Assembly: GCA_910588135.1 (NCBI GenBank)
Contig: CAJUOT010000006.1
Location: forward strand, 17,295 to 81,294
Source of the DNA: an uncultured Oscillospiraceae bacterium
GTDB taxonomy: Bacteria > Bacillota > Clostridia > Oscillospirales > Oscillospiraceae
Reading direction: 5' to 3'
DNA length: 64,000 bases
Position 1 is the first letter of the stretch, and each line of letters opens with the position of its first letter. The notes under the pieces are model-generated. The model was not told the origin of the DNA. It saw nothing but the letters and a program-made list of their open reading frames with translations, and did not search any database. The translations under genes and the position numbers were made by a program. Below are positions 8,601 to 15,543 of this stretch, piece by piece.

Positions 8601-8635
8601 AGAGGAGCGCCGGCCCTGCGGGCCGGCGCTCCTCT
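8601..8635. terminator. Bidirectional terminator between convergent genes
   Basis: A 16-bp GC-rich stem (8601-8616 and 8620-8635, left arm AGAGGAGCGCCGGCCC) with a TGC tip, placed between the stop codons of two convergent genes. An A-run precedes it (T-run on the minus strand) and TTCC follows on the plus strand. Confidence 0.85.
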
Positions 8636-8640
8636 TCCGT

Positions 8641-10401
8641 CTATTTCCCGTCCCGGCGCAGCTCCGCCATAATCCGCGCGATGAGCTCCACCCGCCGGAA
8701 GGGGGTCATGAGATACCACCCGTCGGTATAGGGGGCCATGTCCCGGGCGATGTCTACCGACAGCTCCAGGGCCAGCGCCTCCGCCGCCTCCCGCCCCAGG
8801 CCCTCGTAGCGCTTTACCATGTCCTCCGGCACCGACACCCCCGCCACCTCGTTGTTGAGGAACAGGGCGTTGCGGTGGCTGACGATGGGGAACACGCCGC
8901 CCAGAATGTATCCCTTCAGCCGCTCCCGGGCCAGGGCCAGGTTTTGGAGCGCCCGGGGGGAGTGCACCGGCTGGGTGAGGAAGCCCGCCGCCCCGGCCTC
9001 CTCCTTTTCCAGGGCCAGCTCCAGCTGCTTCTGGAAGTTGGGGGCGTTCACGTTCAGCGCCCCGAAGATCTGGAACGGGACGGACAGGCCGTGGCCGGTC
9101 AGGCCGGACACATAGCGGATCAGCTTCCGGGAGTTGAAGTTGAACACGCTCTTCACCTCGTCCCGGTCCTGGGTGGGGACGGGGTCGCCGGTGACCAACA
9201 GCACGTTGTGCACGCCCTCCATGGAGAGCCCCAGCAGCAGCGCCTTGGTGGCGTTCAGGTTGCGGTCCCGGCAGGTCAGGTGGGGCAGGGGCTCCGCCCC
9301 CGTCTCCCGGCGGATTTTGCAGGCCAGCAGGGAGGAGTCCGCCCTTGGCCGCCCCACCGGGCAGTCGGACACGGTGACGGCGTCCGCCCCCGCGTCCCTG
9401 AGTGAGCGTACCCCCTCCATAAACCCGTCCACGTTGTCGTCGGCGGGCGGGTCCAGCTCCACGGCGATGACCCGTTTTCCCGCCTCTAGCTTGTCCCGCA
9501 GGGGGTTGCGCCCCGGCCGCGCAGGGCCCTCCGCCCTGGCCGGGGCGGGCTGGGCGAAAAGCCGGGGCTCCGGCCCCTCCAGCGCCTGGGCGGCCCGGGC
9601 GATGTGGGCCGGGGTGGTGCCGCAGCAGCCGCCCACGATGGACGCCCCCGCCCCGGCGGTCTGGGCCAGCAGCTCCCCGAAGTAGTCCGGCGCGCCCTGG
9701 TACACCGCCCGCCGCCCCAGCACCGTGGGATACCCCGCGTTGGGCATGACGGACAGGGGCTTGCCGCCCAGAACGGACAGGTCGAGCCCCCGGACAAATT
9801 CCAGCAGGTGGCGGGGGCCGGACACGCAGTTGAAGCCCACCCCGTCCACCCCGTCCAGGGCGGCGGCGCGCACAAAGAGCGTCCGGCCGGAGAGGCCCTC
9901 CCTTGTCATCCCGTCGGGGGCGGCGGCGAAGGACGCCAGCAGGAACGCCTCGGGACAGCGCTCCTTCAAAAACCGGGCCAGCTCGGGAATTCCCTCGTCG
10001 GAGGGCAGGGTCTCCGCGATGAAATGGGTCAGCCCCTGTTTCAGGAACAGCTCCGCCATGCGGCGGTAGTGCTCCGCCGGGGCCTCCCCCTCCCGGGGGG
10101 CGGGGCCCAGGTCGGCAAACACAAAGGCACCAAAGGGCTGGGCCGCGTCCAGAGCCAGACGGCACGCCGCCCCCACCGCCGCCGCCCCGTCCAGCCCGGA
10201 CAGGTCGAAGGTGTTGGTGCGGATGGCCCGGGCGCCCGCCTCCAGATAGGCGCGGTGGATGGCGGCAATCTCCTCCGGGCGATCCAGATTGGCCCGCTCG
10301 CACCGGGCCCCGGCCCGGCCCGGCCGGGCTGCGTAATAGGTGCCCATGGCCCCGTCGAACAGCAGGAGCCTGCCCTGCCTCAAATATTCCCGGATGTTCA
10401 T
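8641..10401 (-). CDS. Homocysteine S-methyltransferase / methylenetetrahydrofolate reductase fusion
   Basis: A 586-residue bifunctional protein. Residues 1-290 are a homocysteine methyltransferase domain (FDGAMGTYYA near 15, zinc-binding NCVSG and GGCCGTT near 195 and 275). Residues about 300-586 are a MetF-like methylenetetrahydrofolate reductase (AVELDPPADDN near 309, LTCRDRN near 365, LLVTGDP near 390). It would make 5-methyl-THF and transfer methyl groups to homocysteine, like Bacillus YitJ. The ATG at 10401 overlaps the stop of the methionine synthase gene (ATGA), so they are translationally coupled; the longer upstream reading frame is shadow sequence. Confidence 0.92.
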   Translation of the reverse strand: MNIREYLRQGRLLLFDGAMGTYYAARPGRAGARCERANLDRPEEIAAIHRAYLEAGARAIRTNTFDLSGLDGAAAVGAACRLALDAAQPFGAFVFADLGPAPREGEAPAEHYRRMAELFLKQGLTHFIAETLPSDEGIPELARFLKERCPEAFLLASFAAAPDGMTREGLSGRTLFVRAAALDGVDGVGFNCVSGPRHLLEFVRGLDLSVLGGKPLSVMPNAGYPTVLGRRAVYQGAPDYFGELLAQTAGAGASIVGGCCGTTPAHIARAAQALEGPEPRLFAQPAPARAEGPARPGRNPLRDKLEAGKRVIAVELDPPADDNVDGFMEGVRSLRDAGADAVTVSDCPVGRPRADSSLLACKIRRETGAEPLPHLTCRDRNLNATKALLLGLSMEGVHNVLLVTGDPVPTQDRDEVKSVFNFNSRKLIRYVSGLTGHGLSVPFQIFGALNVNAPNFQKQLELALEKEEAGAAGFLTQPVHSPRALQNLALARERLKGYILGGVFPIVSHRNALFLNNEVAGVSVPEDMVKRYEGLGREAAEALALELSVDIARDMAPYTDGWYLMTPFRRVELIARIMAELRRDGK

Positions 10402-12764
10402 GCGCCAAACACCTTCCGGGCAATCTCCACCGACTGGCGGGCGTCCCGGGCGTAGTAGTCCGCGCCCATCTTCTCGGCGTACTCGGGGGTCACCACCGCG
10501 CCGCCCACCCACACCACCGGCGGGTCGGGCAGGGCTTTCAGCCGCCGGGTGGTCTCCTCCATGGCGGGCAGGGTGGTGGTCATCAGGGCGGACAGCCCCA
10601 CCAGCTTGATGCCCTGCTCCCGCACCGCGTCCACAATCGTTTCCGGCGGCACGTCCCGGCCCAGGTCGACGGCCTCATAGCCGTAGTTTTCCATCACCGT
10701 GCGCACGATGTTCTTGCCGATGTCATGGATATCCCCCTTGACGGTGGCGATGGCGAATTTGCCCTTCTTCACCGGGGCGCCGCCCTTCTCCGCGATGGAG
10801 GTTTTGATCACGCCGAACACCGCCTGGGCGGCCTGGGCGGCGCTCAAAAGCTGGGGTAGGAAGGCCCGCCCCGCCTCGTAGTCCGCGCCCACCCGGTCCA
10901 GGGCGGGGATGAGCCGCTGTTCCACCAGGCTCAGCTCGTCCTGGGTCTGGAGCGCCTCCTTTGCCAGACGGCCCGCGTCCCCCTCCAGCCCCCGGATGAC
11001 GGCTTCCTCTAAAGTGAGGGAGGCGGAGGGGCCGGGGGCGGGCCTGTCCGCCGGGGCGGCGTTGGCGAACCGGGCGATGTACCCCCGGCACCCCCCGTCC
11101 TCGCCGGAGAGCACCTTGAACGCCGCCACCGCGTCCATCATCTCCCGCTGGTTGGGGTTGAGTATGGGCAGGGTCAGCCCCGCCCCCATGGCCTGAATCA
11201 GAAAATTTTGGGTGACAATCCCCCGGCTCGGCAGGCCAAAGGAGATGTTGGACACCCCCAGCACCACCTGCAAGCCCAGCTCCTCCCGCACCGTGCGCAC
11301 GGCCTTCAGCGTCTCCCCCGCCTGCTCCTGCTGGGCGGACACGGTGAGGGTGAGGCAGTCGATCCACACGTCCTCCGCCGGGATGCCATGCTCCAGCGCC
11401 GCGTCCAGAATCCGGCGGGCAATGGCCACCCGGCCCTCCGCCGTGGGGGGGATGCCGCCCTCGTCCAGGCACAGCCCCACCACGCTGGCTCCGTATTTCT
11501 TCACGATGGGCAGGACGCGGTCCAGCACCGCCCCCTCGCCGTTCACCGAGTTCACCGCCGCCTTGCCGTTATATACCCGCAGCCCCGCTTCCAGGGCGTC
11601 GGGGTTGGACGAGTCCAGCTGCAGGGGCAGGGCCACGGCGCTCTGAAGCTTTTTCACCACACGGGGGAGCATGGACGCCTCGTCCACCCCGGGAAAGCCC
11701 ACGTTCACGTCCAGGATGTCCGCCCCCGCGTCCTCCTGCTGGACGGCCACGTCCAGGATGTAGTCCAGGTCATTTTCCAGCAGGGCCTGCTGAAAGCGCT
11801 TCTTGCCCGTGGGGTTGACCCGCTCGCCGATCACCCGCACCCCGTCCAGAAAGCAGGGGGCCATGGCGGAGCACACGAAGCCGCCACCCCGGTATGTCCC
11901 GGGGGCGGGCGCTCTGCCCTCCAGGGCCTTCGCCAGGGCCCGGATGTACTCCGGCGAGGTGCCGCAGCAGCCGCCCACGATGGACGCCCCCGCCTCCACC
12001 AGGGGGAACATGGCCCGGACAAACTCCTCCGGCCCCATGCCGTAGGCCCCGGTGGCCGGGTCGGGCAGGCCGGCGTTGGGCTTGGCGATGACGGGCAGGC
12101 GGGTGTTTGCCCGCAGCTCCTTGACCAGGGGCAGGAGCAGGTCGGGCCCCAGGGAGCAGTTCAGCCCCACGGCGTCCGCCCCCAGCCCCTCCAGCGTCCG
12201 GGCCATGGACGCTATGGTGCAGCCGGTGAAGGTGCGGCCGTTCTGCTCAAAGGACATGGTGACCAGCGCGGGCAGGGCGGTGTTCTCCTTCACCGCCAGC
12301 AGGGCGGCTTTCGCCTCGTACAGGTCGGTCATGGTCTCAATGACCGCCAGGTCGGCCCCGGCCCGCTCCCCGGCCACCGCCGCCTCTTTGAAATAGTCGT
12401 AGGCCCGCTCAAAGGGCAGGGTGCCCAGCGGCTCCAGCAGCTCCCCCAGGGGGCCCATGTCCAGCGCCACCCTGACCCCTGTTCCGGCGGCGGCCTCCTT
12501 CGCCACGGCGACGGCGGCAGACACCACCTCGTCCACGGTGTACCCCGTCCCCGCCAGCTTGGGGGCGCTGGCCCCGAAGGTGTTGGCGTAGATCACCCGG
12601 CTGCCCGCGTCGATGTAGGCCCGGTGCACCTCCCGCAGCAGCTCTGGGCGGGTCAGGTTCAAAAGCTCCGGCTTGCCCCCGGGGGGCAGGCCCTTTTGCT
12701 GTAGCACGGTGCCCATGGCCCCGTCCAGAATCACAATCCCATCGCGCAGAAAATCACGCTCCAC
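10398..12764 (-). CDS. metH: Cobalamin-dependent methionine synthase, core without activation domain
   Basis: A 788-residue enzyme methylating homocysteine from 5-methyl-THF through methylcobalamin. Order of domains: homocysteine-binding barrel 1-290 (ILDGAMGTVLQQ, GLNCSLGP, GGCCGTSPE), pterin-binding barrel about 305-575 (VIGERVNPTGKKRF), helical cap about 600-690, and B12 Rossmann domain about 690-788 with the base-off motif DIHDIGKN. The C-terminal AdoMet-binding reactivation domain of E. coli MetH is absent and is supplied by the overlapping upstream gene at 12754-13413. The next gene overlaps by four bases. The whole set is a methionine operon that depends on corrinoid supply. Confidence 0.96.
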   Translation of the reverse strand: MERDFLRDGIVILDGAMGTVLQQKGLPPGGKPELLNLTRPELLREVHRAYIDAGSRVIYANTFGASAPKLAGTGYTVDEVVSAAVAVAKEAAAGTGVRVALDMGPLGELLEPLGTLPFERAYDYFKEAAVAGERAGADLAVIETMTDLYEAKAALLAVKENTALPALVTMSFEQNGRTFTGCTIASMARTLEGLGADAVGLNCSLGPDLLLPLVKELRANTRLPVIAKPNAGLPDPATGAYGMGPEEFVRAMFPLVEAGASIVGGCCGTSPEYIRALAKALEGRAPAPGTYRGGGFVCSAMAPCFLDGVRVIGERVNPTGKKRFQQALLENDLDYILDVAVQQEDAGADILDVNVGFPGVDEASMLPRVVKKLQSAVALPLQLDSSNPDALEAGLRVYNGKAAVNSVNGEGAVLDRVLPIVKKYGASVVGLCLDEGGIPPTAEGRVAIARRILDAALEHGIPAEDVWIDCLTLTVSAQQEQAGETLKAVRTVREELGLQVVLGVSNISFGLPSRGIVTQNFLIQAMGAGLTLPILNPNQREMMDAVAAFKVLSGEDGGCRGYIARFANAAPADRPAPGPSASLTLEEAVIRGLEGDAGRLAKEALQTQDELSLVEQRLIPALDRVGADYEAGRAFLPQLLSAAQAAQAVFGVIKTSIAEKGGAPVKKGKFAIATVKGDIHDIGKNIVRTVMENYGYEAVDLGRDVPPETIVDAVREQGIKLVGLSALMTTTLPAMEETTRRLKALPDPPVVWVGGAVVTPEYAEKMGADYYARDARQSVEIARKVFGA

Positions 12765-13413
12765 AGGTCTTCCCCTCCTTGCGGTATTGGCAGCTCTCTC
12801 TCAATTTGCAGAACCCGCACCCCCGGATGCGGGCGGGCTGGGGCCGGTCCGACAGGCCGATGACGGCGGTGACCGACTTGGCGGGGTTCATCATCAGGCT
12901 GTCCGTCACCTGCACCCCCAGCCGCCGCCCCGCGTCCAGCGCGGCGCAGATGCCCCGCTGCAATTCCAGGGGCAGGTCTCCGTAACCGGGGCTGAACCGG
13001 TCGGTGAGAAAAAGGCCGGGGAACCGGGCGGCGATCTCCCGTTCCGCCCCGTCGCACCCCGCCTCCGCCCAGGCGGAGCCGCAGGCGTCCAGCAGGGCGG
13101 CCCGGGCCATGCTCCTGGCCTGCTCAGCGCGGAGCATGGCCTCAAACCCCGCCCCCAGGGTGCAGGCCAGCAGGATGGCCCAGTCACAGTCCGCCAGCAT
13201 CTTGCGGGCCGTCTCCCCGGTGAGGGCGAGGCCCGCCCCCTCCAGCTCCTCTCCATCAAACGTACGTTTCACGTGAAACATACGCCACACCCACCGGGGC
13301 GTTATTGTCCGGGTGAGCCGGTCCGCCAGGCCGGTGATCTCCGCCAGCAGGGCCCCGTCCGGCTCCCCCCGCACCCCCAGCCAGCGCAGGGGCTCCGCGA
13401 TATCCAGTTTCAT
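12754..13413 (-). CDS. Stand-alone methionine synthase reactivation domain protein
   Basis: A 219-residue protein homologous to the C-terminal AdoMet-binding activation domain of MetH. The diagnostic DRFSPGYGDLPL lies near residues 137-148, and SVTAVIGLS near 183-191. A Cys-rich tail (CGFCKLRESCQY) resembles that of similar clostridial proteins. It would use AdoMet and a flavodoxin-type reductant to rescue oxidised cob(II)alamin on the MetH core encoded immediately downstream, whose start it overlaps by 11 bases. A near-perfect parS site lies inside the coding sequence near codons 45-50, where it encodes FHVKR. Confidence 0.9.
   Translation of the reverse strand: MKLDIAEPLRWLGVRGEPDGALLAEITGLADRLTRTITPRWVWRMFHVKRTFDGEELEGAGLALTGETARKMLADCDWAILLACTLGAGFEAMLRAEQARSMARAALLDACGSAWAEAGCDGAEREIAARFPGLFLTDRFSPGYGDLPLELQRGICAALDAGRRLGVQVTDSLMMNPAKSVTAVIGLSDRPQPARIRGCGFCKLRESCQYRKEGKTCGA
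13265..13280. other. Near-perfect parS (ParB-binding) site inside a gene
   Basis: CGTTTCACGTGAAACA matches the bacterial parS consensus TGTTTCACGTGAAACA at 15 of 16 positions and keeps the whole palindromic core. It lies within the methionine synthase reactivation gene. A second, perfect copy lies at 18901-18916. Confidence 0.85.
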
Positions 13414-13439
13414 TTTGTCACCTTCCCGTGGAAAAAGCC

Positions 13440-13599
13440 GCGTTTCTCTGCCCCAATGGCCTGAAAACGGGGGCGCGCCAACCGTTCCCTCCGCCAGCGG
13501 CGGGGGGAAACACGCTTACTCCCCGCGCTCCTCCGGCCCAATGGCCCGGAGCCAGAGGAGTGTCAGCCGTTCCCCCCGCCAGCGGCGGGGGGAACCACG
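13440..13599. repeat. Imperfect tandem repeat of about 90 bp with internal hairpins
   Basis: Downstream of the ATP-grasp gene, the segment CAATGGCC(C/T)GAA...GGGG plus a following GC hairpin recurs: units begin near 13454 and 13540, with a partial third in the gene's own 3' end near 13630. Each full unit holds a hairpin: GTTCCCTCCGCC/GGCGGGGGGAAA near 13484-13510, and a perfect 12-bp GTTCCCCCCGCC/GGCGGGGGGAAC at 13569-13595. The units therefore look like serial duplications of the gene's 3' tail plus its terminator-like hairpin. Confidence 0.75.
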
Positions 13600-14625
13600 T
13601 TATCCGCCGCGCCGCGCCTCCTCCGCCTCAATGGCCCGAAACCGGGGCATGATGCCGATCTTGTCCGGGGTGTGGACGGGGAGCTGGTAGATGTCGTGGC
13701 CGGGGAACTGGTTGCCCTCCACCAGACAGGGGCCGTCCGGGGTGAAGCACACGTCCCAGCCCACATAGCCCACCTCCGGGATCACCTGGGCGGCCTCGGT
13801 GACCAGGGCCACCGCCCTGTCCCAGTCCGGGAAGGTGAAGCCCTTGATGGGCGTGCCGGTGGCGGGGTGGTTTTCGTACAGGTTCTTCTGCTTGTCCAGC
13901 GCCCGGTCGGTGACCGTGCCCGTGGCCGGGTCCATGGGGGCCACCATGCCGCCGCTGTTGAAGTTGTCCACAAACTTGCCGTTGCCGATGCGGAACATGG
14001 CGGTGACCAGATAGACCTTGCCGCTCTTCCCCCGGATGGTCACCATGCGCACGGTGTTGATGGCGCCGGGGTAGATGGCCGCCACAGCCGGGTGCTGCTT
14101 GATGACCTCCTCCAGTTCCAGCAGGGGGGCCTTCTCCGCCAGACGGTCATAGAGGGCGTCCGGGGAGGGAAAACCGGCGGTGCTCAGCTTCTCGATGCCC
14201 CAGCCGCAGCTGCCCCGGGCGGGCTTGGCCATGAACGTGTCATGGCGGGACAGGAAGGAGAGCACCTCCTCCCGGTTGTCCCCGGTCACCGCCACCCAGT
14301 CCCGGTGGAGGAACTTCTCAAACCGGGCATTGAACCTGATCTTGTCCCCGAAGTCGTCCATGCGGGTTTTGTCGTTGTACTTCACCACGATGTCATTGTT
14401 CCGCCCCCGGGTGAGATAGGTGTCCCGCTGCTCGGGGGTGAGGTCGTACATCTCAAACAGGTCGTAGTCCATGTAGCCCGCGCCGTACTTCACCGCGCAC
14501 CGGCGCATATCCCGGAGGATGGACAGGCGGGAGCGCCCCGTCTTTTCATGGATGGAACCGATTTTCTCCCACATGGCCTTGTAGTTCATGTTCAGCGCCC
14601 GCCGAACCAGATAGTTTACCTTCAT
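13600..14625 (-). CDS. ATP-grasp protein of the sugar-transfer-associated family
   Basis: A 341-residue protein resembling the ATPgrasp_ST family, found near polysaccharide genes. Visible are an N-terminal helical part, a glycine-rich nucleotide loop KPARGSCGWGIEKLS near residues 136-150, and the C-terminal metal/ATP site VGWDVCFTPDGPCLVEGNQF with acidic and Asn ligands near 293-312. It probably ligates a carboxylate to an amine or hydroxyl on a surface glycan, but substrate and product are unknown. The ATG at 14625 sits behind a GGGAGG site; an upstream in-frame ATG lacks one. A TTGCGT/TAGGAT promoter lies 44 bases upstream. The tail of the gene is repeated in the following spacer. Confidence 0.78.
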   Translation of the reverse strand: MKVNYLVRRALNMNYKAMWEKIGSIHEKTGRSRLSILRDMRRCAVKYGAGYMDYDLFEMYDLTPEQRDTYLTRGRNNDIVVKYNDKTRMDDFGDKIRFNARFEKFLHRDWVAVTGDNREEVLSFLSRHDTFMAKPARGSCGWGIEKLSTAGFPSPDALYDRLAEKAPLLELEEVIKQHPAVAAIYPGAINTVRMVTIRGKSGKVYLVTAMFRIGNGKFVDNFNSGGMVAPMDPATGTVTDRALDKQKNLYENHPATGTPIKGFTFPDWDRAVALVTEAAQVIPEVGYVGWDVCFTPDGPCLVEGNQFPGHDIYQLPVHTPDKIGIMPRFRAIEAEEARRGG

Positions 14626-14668
14626 ACAGACCTCCCAGGCATAGTTGTCCCAAGTCAAAACTGGCTCT

Positions 14669-14697
14669 ATCCTACCACATCCCAGGCGGAAACGCAA
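14669..14697 (-). promoter_or_regulatory. Promoter of the ATP-grasp gene, divergent from bioY
   Basis: Read on the minus strand, TTGCGT (14697-14692) and TAGGAT (14674-14669) are 17 bp apart. The -35 box is only 16 bp from the -35 box of the opposite bioY promoter. The same -35 variant TTGCGT is seen upstream of 19474 and of the ABC transporter operon. Confidence 0.65.
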
Positions 14698-14713
14698 TGC
14701 CTCCAAAATTGCC

Positions 14714-14767
14714 TTGACAGGCGGCCAGTCTTTATTGTATACTAATCTTGCAAATTTAGTTTACAAT
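14714..14767 (+). promoter_or_regulatory. bioY promoter with BirA-type biotin operator
   Basis: TTGACA (14714-14719) and TATACT (14738-14743, spacer 18) form the promoter. Overlapping the -10 box is the inverted repeat ATTGTATACTA (14734-14744) / TAGTTTACAAT (14757-14767), equivalent to TTGTATAC-N16-GTTTACAA. This is the spacing and sequence of BirA operators, so biotinyl-AMP-loaded BirA should repress bioY. Confidence 0.85.
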
Positions 14768-14780
14768 GGAGGGCTCTTCT

Positions 14781-15362
14781 ATGACAAAAAAAGTATTCGC
14801 CCCAACCCGGCAGCTGACGCTGTGCGCCGTGATGGCTGCGGTGACCTGCGTGATCGCCCCCATCTCCATCCCCACCGGGGGCATCTCCATCACCGGAGGC
14901 ACCCTGGCGATTTACCTGACGGCCTACCTGCTGGGGGGCGCGTGGGGGACGGTGAGCACCCTGGTGTACCTGCTGGTGGGCTTTGTGGGCCTGCCGGTGT
15001 TCAGCAACTACACCGGCGGCGCGGCCCGGCTGCTGGGCCCCACCGGCGGCTATCTGGCGGGTTACCTGCCCATGGCCTTCCTGATGGGGGCCCTGGTTCA
15101 ATGGTCGCTGCGCCGCTTTTCCGGGGAGGGCAGAGCGCGCTTTGCCCGCGCCGCCGCCCAGTTCCTGGCGCTGGCGCTGGGCACCTGCGTGCTGTACGCC
15201 TTCGGCACCGCCTGGTACTGCGTCCAGGCCGAAGTGGGGCTGCAAAAGGCCCTGGCGGCCTGCGTGCTCCCGTTCATCCCCTTCGACCTGATGAAGATGG
15301 CCGCCGCCCTGCTGGTGGGCGCGCCCATCCGGCGGCGGCTGGAGCAGTCCGGTTTGCTGTGA
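14781..15362 (+). CDS. bioY: Biotin transporter BioY
   Basis: A 193-residue integral membrane protein of the BioY family, the S component of the biotin ECF transporter, with about six helices. The family pattern is clear in the first half: PISIPTGGISITGGTLAIYL, then LLGGAWGTVSTLVYLLVG and the LLGPTGGYLAGYLP loop, which forms the biotin pocket. The ATG at 14781 follows GGAGGG at the right distance; the in-frame ATG at 14766 falls in the operator itself. A BirA-type operator overlaps the promoter. No other biotin gene is present here, so uptake rather than synthesis is suggested. Confidence 0.95.
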   Translation: MTKKVFAPTRQLTLCAVMAAVTCVIAPISIPTGGISITGGTLAIYLTAYLLGGAWGTVSTLVYLLVGFVGLPVFSNYTGGAARLLGPTGGYLAGYLPMAFLMGALVQWSLRRFSGEGRARFARAAAQFLALALGTCVLYAFGTAWYCVQAEVGLQKALAACVLPFIPFDLMKMAAALLVGAPIRRRLEQSGLL

Positions 15363-15367
15363 CCCCA

Positions 15368-15392
15368 AAGCCCCCGGCCCGGGGGCTTTTTT
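15368..15392 (+). terminator. Terminator after bioY
   Basis: An AAGCCCCC/GGGGGCTT stem with a short GC loop, followed directly by a run of T residues (to 15392). Confidence 0.92.
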
Positions 15393-15425
15393 CTGTCCTC
15401 CCCGCGCCGCAGCGGAAAAAGGGGC

Positions 15426-15469
15426 TTCCTTTTCCCGGCGGTTCGTAGTATGATAGACAGGCATACTAC
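15426..15469 (+). promoter_or_regulatory. Promoter of the mannosyltransferase gene with inverted-repeat operator
   Basis: TTCCTT (15426-15431) and TATGAT (15449-15454) are 17 bp apart. The perfect inverted repeat GTAGTATG (15445-15452) / CATACTAC (15462-15469), spaced by 9 bases, overlaps the -10 box and the expected start site, as repressor operators do. The regulator is unknown. Confidence 0.6.
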
Positions 15470-15543
15470 ACATGACAACGCGCGCAGCGGGATGGGCGGG
15501 TTCCAGCGCCCCCACGCGCTGCCACGCGCGTATGGAGGTCACG

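Noticed and set aside
13440..13599. Direct repeats considered as a CRISPR array
   Set aside because: Only two to three imperfect units of about 90 bp with GC hairpins, no equal-length unique spacers and no cas genes nearby.
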